DNA from: Stictocephala bisonia
Lineage: Eukaryota; Arthropoda; Insecta; Hemiptera; Membracidae
Length of the DNA: 64,000 bases
NCBI GenBank assembly: GCA_035578905.1
Contig: JAQJVL010002145.1
Span: 1 to 64,000, forward strand
Direction of reading: 5' to 3'
The notes beneath the pieces are model-generated. The model ran no database searches. It saw only the letters and a program-made list of their open reading frames with translations, and had not been told where the DNA came from. Positions 49,416 through 60,410 of this stretch are shown here, piece after piece. The position numbers and the translations under genes are program-made. How positions within the stretch are numbered: the stretch's first letter is position 1; every line of letters starts with the position of its first letter.

Positions 49416-50199
49416 CCCGGGAGAGGTCGCGCCTGTTAGTCATACGTATTTGGTCGCGTGTATAGAAAAATTCTAACACTTGACGTTCTTTATTTAGGAC
49501 ACTTTACCGTAGTTAGTTTTTAAATATTTTGTTGTTATATTTCAAATTACATTTATATTAATTAGTTTTCATCAAATAACAGTTTTTACATATAATTAAT
49601 AATTATATAAAATGTACCAGGTATGAAAAACTAACAGTTACTTTGACAAGTTTTATTATTAAAAATCAAAATACAGTTTACAAATGAATAATGACCCGTA
49701 TTGCTGTCATACAGTATCACTTTTGGTGATACAAAAAATCCACCGAATAATTTTGGTCACTCGTCGTCCTCTTCAATCCAACTCAAAAGTAAATTATCGT
49801 TATTATTTACAGCCATTTCTTACACACATATATTACACTGAATAACACTAACACTACATAAAATATCACTATAAATACTATATTTACAATATTTAAATTT
49901 CAAAAAATATAAACAAAAAAGAAACGAAAATGGTCGCGCCGTTAGAAAATTTTTAACACTCAGCTTAACGTATCCGGTCGCGCGTTAGAATTTCACTGAA
50001 AGACTGGAGCGCCTGACCTTCAACGGCCTCCCCCCACCCCTCCCTGCGATGAATCATCATGGAAAAACCCCAGAAATGTGTCACATATAGTCGACTACAA
50101 ATACATTGACGCTCAATAGTCTTTGACAAGAAATAAAAAAAATCTCAATACAAGGACCTATTTTGTTAGAAAAAATCTAACAGCGCGACCTCTCCCGGG
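49416..50199 (-). mobile_element. piggyBac non-autonomous element with perfect 17-bp terminal repeats
   Basis: TTAA lies on both sides (49412-49415 and 50200-50203). The ends are cccgggagaggtcgcgc (49416-49432) and its exact reverse complement (50183-50199). Subterminal copies of ggtcgcgc recur at 49451, 49931 and 49976. On the minus strand a short open frame at 49757-49816 looks like the start of a piggyBac transposase. The element is therefore a deletion derivative. The perfect ends and duplicated target indicate recent mobility. Confidence 0.92.
49757..49816 (-). pseudogene. piggyBac transposase N-terminal remnant
   Basis: A 19-residue frame, MAVNNNDNLLLSWIEEDDE plus stop, has the acidic leucine-containing character of transposase N-termini in this family. 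It lies inside the terminal repeats, at a plausible distance from the right end. The rest of the transposase is deleted. Confidence 0.5.
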
Positions 50200-50910
50200 T
50201 TAATTTTGCTATCTCCATGTTTCCTTTTTTTTTTACGTGAACCATCATGTTTGTCATAACTTTAATGACATGTTTTTAATTTCATATAAAAAAGTTTTAT
50301 TTTACATAATTTTTAAATACTATTTATGTATTTTTGTTATAATATGTTCATGGCAAATGTAAGGATTCAGGAAAAAAATCACAGCAAATTCATTTTTAGT
50401 TCAATTTCATTTTTAACCATCATTTATGTAGTAAAATGAACAATGAACAGTCAATAGGATTAACATTCATGTAGGCTATTATGAAAAAAATGATTTCCCT
50501 TTATCAATAACATTGTCAAAAAAACTGAACATAAACACTACTCTTTCGTAAAATCAACACTCAAACTCATTTATTTAGCCAGATCAACAAGTACAATTGT
50601 ATTAGCCATGTCAGTTACACTAAATTTTTGCGACTTTAAATAGTCATATATTTATGGGCTGTACATGGATAAGTTTAGCAACATATATAGGCTGTTTGAG
50701 TTCTTATTGTTACACTAAAATGTAAAATATTCTACACAAGAATAATTAGTGGTTGTTGTAAGGAAATGTTGGAAGTATTTGCTGCTTCCAAGTCAACACT
50801 TCGTTCATATTCGTGTTTGAGATGGCTGTCTTTATTCATCTCGCTCCTAAGCATTACGAAGACCATCAGAGATTGTTTACTTTATACCTTTTTCTTTTTT
50901 TATTTATATA

Positions 50911-51480
50911 CTAGGGACATTCCTGCACCCTTCCCGTGCCAACCCTAACTCTCGCTGCGCTCTATACACCTTGGCCTTAGGCTTTGGCATTTGAATCACA
51001 CATAATAGTAGATTAACTGCATGACATAAAATCACAGTGTTAAATCACTCACACCACTTGCGTTTATTACCTATTTATTATTATATATACCAAAATGGTA
51101 TTACTCTTATCAAATCAATTATGTCACTTAGCCTATTTCAAACGTGTCATTTTATTTGTTTTTCTTTAACAGCTGAAGATTAAACACTTAATGCATCAAT
51201 AGGATAATGTCAAACATACAAAATAAATATGTTTATCTATTTACAAAACAGCTGTTATTAACTTACTAAAATCAACATAATGTTACTGTTATGGAAAAAA
51301 TTATATTTTGACGGGCTGTTTGTACCCCTTAAGAATGAAATTTCAAAAACTTGTTTCTTAGTGGGTCATTTCGATACTTAAGCTAACTTCGTTTAAAATT
51401 TTGTGTAAATCCTTTCTGTGGTTTTTGAGATTTCGTGATGAGTAAGTCAGTCAGAGGTATTTGGCTTTTATATGTATAGA
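50911..51480 (-). mobile_element. non-autonomous Helitron
   Basis: On the minus strand the element begins TCTATACATATAAAAGCC at 51480, preceded by A. It ends with a GC-rich hairpin region and CTAG at 50914-50911, followed by T. These are the TC...CTAG ends and A/T insertion site of Helitrons. Its internal sequence (aacagctgttttgtaaata at 51238-51256 on the opposite strand) is shared with the copies at 23.6 and 44.2 kb. Confidence 0.88.
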
Positions 51481-53390
51481 TATATATAGAAGAGAGACAC
51501 AAAACACATGAAGGAGCAACACTAAAAAACAGAACCTAAATGGAAAAATAAGAAACTTGAGTCATCCTGGGTTTCAAAGCAGAGTGGCGCTTGATGTAGA
51601 TGTAGACCACACATCAGTGTGTAAAACGTTCTCTACATCTTGGATCAATTAGTGGAGAAAGCAATCATTCGATAACATTCCAACTTCTATCAATAAGATA
51701 AGTTTAGCCAAAATCTCCAAAGTTTCACTGCACCTACGTTAATATTAGAAAACATTGTTAGTTCGAAGATGAAAATATCAATAGGAAAGATATGTCAAAA
51801 ATTAATGTAGTCCTTTAGCAATGTGAGAAGCACCAGTTGACAATCGGTAGCCTCTGGAACGTCTAACTAGGTAAGTCGGCGCTGGACATCATCACTCGCT
51901 ACTCAAAGATAGAAAGAACCTAAGAACAGTGAAGAACTGAGGGGCGAGCAGATTCGGAATAAGCGTGTCACATGACCTACAATGTTTCAAAAGTATTTCT
52001 TAGGCTTGTAGAGAACTTGTCTCCACGAAGTCACAGTTATTTACTAGCAAGTATTTCCTCATCAACGTTTAAACAAAATTGTTTAGTGATTGACGGTTTT
52101 AATCACCTGGTAACAAGCTTTTACTTTACTCGTGAGACAATACTTGTATTTGGGTTTTATTCACCTCACTCAATGTATGTCAACGCTGCAGTAGTTATGA
52201 ATATTTATGTTCTTCAACTTTTTTTACTTATAAAATATTTGTTGTCAAACAGATATTCATGGTTTCCAGGCTTGTTTAACTTCTGTTGGCACAAACTTCC
52301 TTACATGCAACTTTTTTTAACTCGAATCCGTATTTAAGTAAAAGCATTGTTTTACCTTAATGTGTTGCAAACATTTTCTGCATCCTTACTTTGGCACCAA
52401 TATCCTTTGTAACATCCAAATCCTCAAGGATTAAAATATTAATTATTATTACAGATGTGTAAAGATGAACACTAGATAAACTCTTATGTATAACTGCCTC
52501 TGAGGGGTTCACTGCGTCTATAAGAAAGCGTCCTCTGTATCTTTCTTCTTTGCTACAACAAACAAGTGAACAAATTGTGCTGCAGCAAAATACTACTTGG
52601 TACAAGTAAAATACGTCGGCAAGTACTCAAGAGAGAGTGTGAGTAAAGAATAACACCTTGCAGAATGGAATTTAACGACAACATTAGTAAAAGTTTACAT
52701 ACAAAGTGCAGTTCTTGTGACACGTGTGTACAAGATCAATAATGCCTAAAAGGAGTTTTAACTATATGTAAAAGATTAAGATGTGTGTACATATACTCGC
52801 TGACGTCTGAAAAGTTTTTATAACTGTGTAAGATATAGCTAAATTTGGTATATTTCTGTAAGTTTTGCCTTCTTTATTACAACATCCAAAAGTGAACTAA
52901 CAGAAGTTGATATCAAATAAATGTGAAGAAATACTATGTTTTTTATTTTATATAAAAATTAAAATAGGCTCTTGAAAAATTGGTACCCATACATGATTCT
53001 AACCGTTGCTTTGTTTCTGATAATTTCAAAACAAAAATTTGAAATGTTTTTGTAGATGATATATTATAGCGTGATTGTAGCTTTCTCATAAATTATTACT
53101 GGTAAACCTCGTAACACACTGGATATCGTATATTATTCTAGTACAGTGGTCTCCTGTTAATCGTAAATAATTTTGATGGAACCCATTTTGGATTGATCAG
53201 ATTTTCTTAAAATACTCTTTTAATAAAAAAATAATAAGTAATATGCTTACCATTAAGTAAAGTACTTTATTTTTTAACGCAATTAGAGCTGTTGATCATA
53301 AGAAGGAGATAATGAACCCTTTAATAGAAGAATACATTCTCAGAGAAGTAAGATCAAACACTTTTTTTCAAGAAAAAAAAAGTAGGAGTC
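51481..53390. other. no gene recognised
   Basis: A 121-residue plus frame at 51972-52337 is hydrophobic in its second half but shows no family pattern, no acceptor and no counterpart. The rest is A+T-rich noncoding sequence, intronic if the first exon ending at 48809 belongs to the TMBIM gene. Confidence 0.4.
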
Positions 53391-53394
53391 ACTA

Positions 53395-53455
53395 GCGGAA
53401 ATCCTGGGCCCAGTGCTACTTGATGCCATTGCATTTACCACTAGGCCACATAGGC
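53395..53455 (-). repeat. tRNA-derived SINE head fragment
   Basis: The minus strand reads tatgtggcctagtggtaaat, an A-box-like segment, followed about 30 bases later by gggcccaggatttcc, a degenerate B-box. It is not a tRNA gene, because the stems do not pair. Confidence 0.4.
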
Positions 53456-53754
53456 TAATCAGCTGACTGAAGTCGTGTGCATATTTCTGGCATTCTCACT
53501 CTACCTCTGACTGCACTGTTCCCAATTTCTACTGTCAGTCTCACATCAACAGTTCTAACTTGTATGTTTACATATCTCAGTTTTGTTGTTTCTATATAAA
53601 AGTGGTGCAGTGCTGTAACACAGCTACTTGGGGACAAAGTGTTGAAGAGATTGTAGGCGATAGGTTTTATGCTCTGTCCTCTTAATACCTACCTCTTGAT
53701 GTGGAAACTACAAGAGAAGTCTAGGGTCTCAGACCAACACTATGTGGTTCAGAT

Positions 53755-53900
53755 AAGCTGCAGATGCCTTAGTTGCCCTGGCTATTGGGTTATTAATAAA
53801 TAGGTTTTTCTAAGGAACAGTCAACCTTCCTTAGAATTGCGTCTGCAGTGGCTGTCGGCTATGTCGGTTTTAATTCCATAAGAACAATGTTATTTTTTAA
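53755..53900 (+). repeat. SINE-related fragment, partly inverted copy of 54386-54440
   Basis: ggctattgggttattaataa, then tttctaaggaacagtcaacc and tccttag, resembles the SINE body at 54175-54220. The right part, gcagtggctgtcggctatgt then cggttttaatt and ataagaacaatgtt, is the reverse complement of 54386-54440 with few changes. Confidence 0.65.
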
Positions 53901-54048
53901 CCGGACATTCAATCACACATATCTAAATTAAACATTTAGTTTGAAGTTTTTATTTTCACCTATTTTTCAAAAGTAGGCGTATGTATTCAAAATATCATAT
54001 GCCAACACAATGCACAATATGGTAACATTTAAAACACTTCATACACAA

Positions 54049-54345
54049 CTTGGTCGGTAGCGTAGTTGGTTCAATCCCAGCTTCATGTGCTAAAGGTTCT
54101 CAGTTCGATCCCAATCAGAGTCATAATACATTTTGAGAAGGATCAGCTGATAACCACCGGCTGTTCATTTGTCATTGGGCTATTAATTAATGATACTTTC
54201 TAAGGAATAGTCGCCTTAGTTTGTAACAATGACTACATTCGCTCATCTACACTCATCACACTCATTCGAAATCCATATTCGCCCATATCTTGAGGATCGG
54301 CGTCTTATGAATAAAAATAAAAAAATAAAAGAAATAAAAAAAAAA
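54049..54345 (+). repeat. tRNA-derived SINE
   Basis: The element starts with an A-box-like ttggtcggtagcgtagttgg (54050-54069) and a B-box gttcgatcc (54103-54111). Then follow a unique body and an A-rich tail, aaaaataaaaaaataaaag (54306-54325 onward). Related bodies occur at 41785, 53755 and 54430. Confidence 0.8.
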
Positions 54346-54385
54346 CTTGGTCAATAGACAATGAAAAAATATGGAATCACAAATA

Positions 54386-54535
54386 ACATTGTTCTTATAG
54401 CATTAAAACCAACATGGCCAACAGCCTCTGCAGAATCTTATTTAGTAACAATGACTACAGTCGTTCATCAACTACCATCACACTCATTCATCTCTCTCAT
54501 ATCTTGACTAGCGACGTCTTATAAATGAATAATAA
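54386..54535 (+). repeat. SINE-related fragment with inverted flank
   Basis: acattgttcttatagcatta then aaaccaacatggccaacagc is inverted relative to 53832-53895. It is followed by aacaatgactacagtcgttc and tctcatatcttgactagcga, a second copy of the SINE 3' body in the same orientation as the one at 54049. Confidence 0.7.
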
Positions 54536-54639
54536 GGTTAGTTTTAAATAAACATCTGTAGACTTGTATTTGAGAATGTAATTTATTCTAGGTTTGGCAT
54601 GTATTTAGGAACACCCTTAGTGTAAACTGCATAAAAATA

Positions 54640-55430
54640 GTCCGATGACATTTTATGCGGTGTTGCCATATCGTTTCTGAGAATCACCAAACCACATATT
54701 CCATCTATGACAAGTAAACGTATGTTCAATACTGTCAATTTAATTTACAAAACAACTGTATGGTAATATTTAAAGACCTCTAGAACGTAGTGGTAAAATT
54801 AACTATGATATGTGTTAATCCTGTAATTGTTTATAGCATAATAATAATATAAATATTTATATTCTGTAGAAGGTACTATTAAATAATGTTTATCAAATGA
54901 AATAGCTGTTCTTATCTGTAATTATAACACTAAATATATATAACCAAAACACGTGCATCATAACAGGGTAACTATTTAGAAAAGACATCAGGTATCACGA
55001 CGAGACTGCGCAGTAACGTCATATGGGCGAAATCAGCTGGTTTGTTTATTCTATTAAATACTGGTAACTAAATCCACCAATTACATAGTAGTATTCAGCT
55101 GTTAAGCAAGTTATTTACCACTTATCAGCTGGAATTATAATTATGAGAATTAGAACAGTATTTTTGTGTTTATTTTTGGAATTTCTCCAAACAAATAAAT
55201 TGCGCTGCCATTTGAGATGTGCGTGATATCTACCATCTTCTTTTCTATGTACTGTGGTTTATAACAACAAATGATAGTGTTTGTTTACTGCAACACATGT
55301 TTGGACAAATCATCAATATTTTCAATGTATTTATATGACAACATTGCTGGGCGAGAAGTGAGGAGGTGAAGTGAGAAGCTTCACATGCCACAGCTATCAT
55401 CGGACTATTTTGGTGCAGTTTACACTAGTA
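54640..55430 (+). repeat. repeat overlapping the TMBIM upstream region
   Basis: Homologous in the same orientation to 15150-15930, and in part (54985-55060) to an inverted segment at 60330-60410. The inverted copy shares ggtatcacgacgag.ctg.gc and ga.atcagctggtttg.ttat, read on the minus strand there. The piece with atcagctggtttgtttat resembles the E-box-type core-promoter motif known from Drosophila (AWCAGCTG). Confidence 0.7.
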
Positions 55431-55511
55431 CTCTAACTTATTAATGTGTTATAATTATGAAATTTACTTGGTCTGTTTACAGAATTTATTTAATTTCAAG
55501 CCAAGACAGTC

Positions 55512-55618
55512 ATGGCTTCATTAAATAAGGACATAGAAACTGGAGGAAATATCAATGGAGACGTTGTTTTTAAGGATTTGGATTTCACAGAGAAGTCTAT
55601 ACGCCAGGGCTTTATAAG
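55512..55618 (+). CDS. TMBIM family protein, start-codon exon
   Basis: The first coding exon of a Bax-inhibitor-1 superfamily (TMBIM/Lifeguard) protein. A TTTACAG acceptor at 55479-55482 opens the exon, and ATG is at 55512. It encodes MASLNKDIETGGNINGDVVF then KDLDFTEKSIRQGFI, a cytosolic leader ending in the family's S.R..FIRKVY lead-in to the first membrane span. The donor AAG/GTATAAG at 55618 leaves two bases. The next exon at 61426 supplies the third (Arg), giving an exact phase match. The frame is intact and likely functional. This is a different gene, on the opposite strand, from the Lifeguard exon at 30250. Confidence 0.92.
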
Positions 55619-56349
55619 GTATAAGCTTGTTGTTCTGTATTTATTTATATAGGCTATGTATTGTTCATACTTGTTCTATTACTAAAATTTAATTCAATAG
55701 TATATAAGTTTCATGGGGACAGAGAGTACAATTTTAGTGTCACTTAAATGACACAATTAATTTAGGTTTAAAGACATTTAGTCTAGCGTTTGTCGTTACC
55801 GAGTTTGCAAGTGTTTACAAATAAATTAATTTCTTATTAACTTGTTTGAATTATAAAATAAGTCTTATACCAAACTACTCACAATGAATCAAACTGTCAT
55901 CCATCCACAAGAAATAATTGTATTATTATTATTCCCGCTACAGTGACAGGTTAAAGACGACCCACGCGCAATTTCACTCATAAAAACGTGTTCTTAAACA
56001 CATATACCACTATAAAAAGCAAATTAATTCAAGCAAAATCTCTAGCATAATTTTTTCTGAAAGATTATAACATGGTGGACACTAAACAATTAGTTCCAAA
56101 ATTATTGCTTAGTTATTTTAAGTTTGGCAGCAAATTAAAACTCAGAATTTTGTCATTTCAGACCAGCGGCACGTGGCTGTTCGGCCAGTACCAAAGTTAT
56201 TTTATTTGAACTATAGTATAGACATAAATTTAAAAAATCTTCTCCTTATACAATAATTTTCGATAGAATAATTCAATTTTGGTCAGTTTTTAATACAATA
56301 CTTGCATCTCAGCCTATGCACAGGCAGTATACTCATGTAGGCTTTTCCG

Positions 56350-56525
56350 ATATAAAAGGATTTACTGTATGATTTTTATTTTTTTTTTTTATTCTTAGAC
56401 AATTTTGTTTAGTGTTTATATGTATTATTATTCAATGTATTTTTGTATTATTGTTCTGAACATTATCATTTAATTTACTGATGTATGCATTTGAATGTTT
56501 GGGAAATAAAGTTTATTTTCATTTC
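56350..56525 (+). repeat. retroelement-like 3' tail
   Basis: The sequence ends ttgggaaataaagtttattttcatttcattg, a polyadenylation-like signal followed by short CATTT-type repeats, as in LINE or SINE 3' ends. It lies in the TMBIM intron. No coding remains are visible upstream. Confidence 0.4.
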
Positions 56526-57902
56526 ATTGTCCTAACAACCTTTTTTGGATTAGAAATATTCTTGTCGCTGAAAAAGCATGGCCCCACAATTCAATCCATA
56601 AGAAATGTTGAATCAGAGAAAGTAAGATTTTATAAGGAAATCAGCTGAACTAATATCTTGTTTACATAAACTGTCAGCATGATTAGTCCAATAAGTGAAC
56701 CTCAGTAGATTTGAAGACAGGCTGAGTAACATTTTTGTGACTCAGTGTAGATTATACAACATCACATCCACTGCTGTAGTTTTCTTATGTTTATCTTCAA
56801 TTACTGCTTATCACACAGCATTCAGATTACAGATACCAGTACATTGATGTGTTGTAAATGGCTCTGCTGAAGTGAAGGAAGTTAATGCACTACCGTCTAT
56901 AGTAATAAAAGTACTTAAAAATTTATAGTAACAAATATAAACATAAATAGAAGATGAGTTATTGTTTATATTTTAAAATCATGTTGACATCAATCTGAAC
57001 TATTTTCTATCCTGGTTAACACATTTGGTGAAGTGAAGTATATTAATGAAGGAAAATACAAAACACAGTCATTAACAGGAAAATTTTCTGAAATTTTAAT
57101 GGCAGCGTAGTTAAAGATATTTTTTTCTTGTTTTACTGTAGGATAAACAAATAAAAAGTAATTTTTAGAGTAGATTAAAATTAAATGTTAAATTTCAATA
57201 AGCTGTTGTTAAAATTCAATAAATTGCTTAGCCTGTTTCAAAAGTTTTCATTTCATTTGCTTTTTTTAACGCTCCAGGTGCTGAGTTGATTAATCTTTCA
57301 GGTTCCCATGCAGTTATTTTTGTAAAATTAAAGAAAAAATACAATCCATTCTAGAAGATACAAGCCACTTATTATGTACAAAGATTAACATGTACAGTAA
57401 CATATGATACAAGATACACTTACCAAACAATGTTAATCCTGAATCGTAAAGAATTTTATTTCCCGCCTAATAATTTATGATTTTGTTCATAGTAACTTTA
57501 GTGACAATACCATTTTTTGCAATCTACTATAAGAAGATAGGTCACAGCCAATTTCTTGTTTTGCATATAAGTTTAATTCCCCAACTGACGTAGACCAGAT
57601 CATACTAGTTAGCAAAAAAAACATAGCAAGGCAAGTTTTTGATGCTGGGCGACATTACTTACATTAACTAACTAAATAACCATAGATTTTGGAAGGTAAA
57701 CCCTTGCCCAATTAGTTAGTGGTCTAAATAGGGTTTGTTGAATTGGGAGTAATAAACCATCATTACTTTTAGATTGACATTGTGGAGGTGGTCACAGAAT
57801 TAACTGAGGCCTACCAATACCTGAACAACTCCTAATCAGACAACAAAATCATCGTCAGTATCACTGTTATCTAATGCAGATGAATATTCCTCGTCACTAC
57901 TT

Positions 57903-58620
57903 TACAACTTTACAATACTTTATTTCCTTCAACAATATACAAATATTGTAATGGACAATGTCAAAATTATGCTACAAAATACAACGAGAAAATATTAATG
58001 TCAGCACATTATATTAAAATAAAACTAAAGTGTGGGCTATATACACAAACTTTAAAATCTGCAACATTAAGTAGCAACGTCTGGAATATTAATTTCAAAA
58101 TATTCTTCCAACTTATAAAAATGGTGTTTCGACAACCAGTTATACAGAACATTTGAAAAACTCTTAACTAGCATATTTTGCCATGCTACTGGTAACCTAT
58201 TCCAAAACTTAATACCTAAATACTTATGGTAACTCATAGATTTGGTAAGCCTACATTTTGGTAACTCAAGTTTATCTCTATTTCTAGTGTTGTAGATATG
58301 GATAGTATTTCTAACAGTAAAAGCATTAACATTTTTCTTAACTAACGTCAAATATATACAAGTTTACTACAGTTAAAATTTTGGATTGCTTGAACAAAGA
58401 TTTACATTGATCACGTGGTTTGGCACTTGTAATAATTCTCACCGCTTTCTTCTGCAGAACTAACATTTTGTCTAGGCCTACTCCATTTCCCCATACAATT
58501 AATCCATATATTAATATACTCTCAAAAAATAGGTTATATCCACACTTTGAAGGATAGTCTAATAGCATATAATCTTCCAAAATATCATCTAAATCCATTT
58601 CAACGTCAATATTGCATCTA
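57903..58620 (-). mobile_element. 5'-truncated LINE, reverse transcriptase C-terminus
   Basis: Two adjoining minus-strand frames belong to the end of a CR1/jockey-like LINE reverse transcriptase. The first (58598 to about 58340) has ILIYGLIVWGNGVGLDKML, VLQKKAVRIIT and AKPRDQCKSLFKQSKILTV, the post-catalytic thumb region. The second (58351 to 58067) has YNTRNRDKLELP, YLGIKFWNRLP and a final WLSKHHFYKLEEYF. A frameshift near 58345 separates them. The 3' untranslated end runs to about 57903, with attgtaaagttgtaaag. Most of the element is missing at its 5' end, as is usual for aborted insertion. It lies in the TMBIM intron, opposite to the gene. Confidence 0.82.
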
Positions 58621-58979
58621 ATTTACCATTCGAAAAACCATGTAAAACAGCTCTAATTTTACTTGAATGACTAAGTTCACTAATTGTAATATACTGCAAA
58701 ACTAAATATCAGAATAATACTGTTAAATAGCACTAGAATTACGAAACAACAACTCTGAACTGAGGAATGAACAAAGTGACACCACAATTCTATGCATACA
58801 AACTACTAACTGTCTAAATAGTATCACTGCTTTTTCTCTTCCTTGGGCAATCTGTCATAGAAAATATCTATTATCCTGGAAATAAGACTTTCTAGAGCAA
58901 TAAACTAATTTAGATTGAAACGTCTAATTAACCATGATCATTCCGTAATTGTAAGAGACAAAGTAACAGTTTCTAATAA

Positions 58980-59218
58980 CACTTTGCATTTTTGATGTTG
59001 AAAATATGCTAAACCAAATTTACAAAACATTTCCTGGAAATTATAGATCTTGATGCTGATACACTTTAGTTATTTTTGATTGTCCATTGCTTGTTTTATT
59101 TTTAGTTTTGCTTCTCTGCGTTGTAGCATTGATTCTATACACAAATTTTGACAATTTACCTACCATATTGATATTTATTTCATGTAAATGGTGTATGTAA
59201 TTTAAATAAATAAATAAA
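58980..59218 (+). repeat. retroelement-like 3' end with AAATA tail
   Basis: An A+T-rich segment ends in (aaat)n/(aaata)n at 59202-59225, directly before the dispersed repeat at 59225. No coding remains are visible. Confidence 0.35.
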
Positions 59219-59224
59219 AATAAA

Positions 59225-59425
59225 TAGATTGCTCAGCCAATGTTAAATTTTGGGTCTCAAAATATCAGCTATTTTTGTGGTCCATTGTCTGGAGCGCTTA
59301 TGTAGTTCTATGTAAATATAATGCAGTTCAAACAAGCTGTGGTTGCGGGCCTCACTAACTAACAAAATTATAGGCACAAATGTTCCTATAGGATATTTAC
59401 TGTAAACGTATATAATCAAAAACTC
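59225..59425 (+). repeat. dispersed repeat shared with 32215-32415
   Basis: Second copy of the repeat described at 32215. Its left edge coincides with the end of the AAATA tail. Confidence 0.75.
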
Positions 59426-59799
59426 TATCTTCATTTAGCTGTTATTATATAACAAGTATTTATGGCAAGAAATTTAAGTAATCATTTTAGTTTTAGTATT
59501 TGAATGTTGTTACTTTGAGTTAAAATAATATATGAGCCTCCTATTCTAAGTTCTGTAGCAAATAATATTATAAAATAAATTATATTATCTATTTAACCCT
59601 TAATAGTGGAAAATGGCCTTTATACTTACATTGTATATCATGGCCTACTAAAACAAAAATAATGTTGTTGAAATGGATGATTAGTCCCTTAGAGTAGCTT
59701 GTACTGTGGCCAGGTACAAAGCCAAAGAACGTCAGTTCAAATCTAGCTGCAGATGGAACTTCTTCGGCATTACTTCACACGTTCACAGCGGGAAATGCG

Positions 59800-60145
59800 C
59801 TTGTGCGTCAAGTTGACCTTGTGCCGGATGCAGACCACACACTTGTGCGTCAAGTTGACCTTGCGCCGGATGCAGACCACACACTTGTGCGTCAAGTTGA
59901 CCTTGCGCCGGATGCAGACCACACACTTGTGCGTCAAGTTGACCTTGCGCCGTATGCAGACCACACGCTTGTGCGTCAAGTTGACCTTGCGCCGTATGCA
60001 GACCACATGCTTGTGCGTCAAGTTGACCTTGCGCTGTATGCAGACCACACACTTGTGCGTCAAGTTGACCTTGCGCCGTATGCAGACCACACGCTTGTGC
60101 GTCAAGTTGACCTTGCGCTGTATGCAGACCACACACTTGTGCGTC
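59800..60145. repeat. 42-bp minisatellite, about eight units
   Basis: The unit cttgtgcgtcaagttgacct, then tgcgccggatgcagaccaca, repeats every 42 bp with substitutions that give ggatgc, gtatgc and ctgtatgc variants. The two unit types partly alternate toward the right. The G+C content is well above the flanks. Four overlapping open frames exist because 42 is divisible by three and no unit has a stop in those frames. Confidence 0.95.
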
Positions 60146-60329
60146 ATGGACTAAAAAAGCTGATTACCCCCAATTATTGACCAGTCCATAGTTTTGGTGT
60201 GTAGTTTGAGCATGCGCATCAATGGATTTCCCTCTTCAATGATAGTTGGAGCTTGTACATTCTAGTTAAAAAATAAACATATCGGACACTGTACCTAGAA
60301 AATACTTCCACGTGATTGGTAGATTAATA

Positions 60330-60410
60330 GAATAATCAAACCAGCTGGTTTCGTCAATGTGATGTCAAGTCTACTGCACAGCCTCGTCGTGATACCTACC
60401 GTATTTTCTA
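60330..60410 (-). repeat. inverted partial copy of the 54.98-55.06 kb repeat
   Basis: Read on the minus strand it gives ggtatcacgacgaggctgtg, a spacer, then gaaaccagctggtttgatta and ttctatt, matching 54993-55055. It lies in the TMBIM intron, about 5.3 kb from the other copy. Confidence 0.75.

Noticed and set aside
51972..52337. 121-residue plus-strand frame
   Set aside because: Partly hydrophobic but without family resemblance. It lies in a probable intron and may be chance.
53395..54111. tRNA gene candidates
   Set aside because: A- and B-box-like motifs occur, but the cloverleaf stems do not pair and the sequences continue into SINE bodies.
59753..60180. Four overlapping frames of 117-133 residues over the 42-bp array
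   Set aside because: Same cause as the 30-bp array. No unique coding flanks support any frame.
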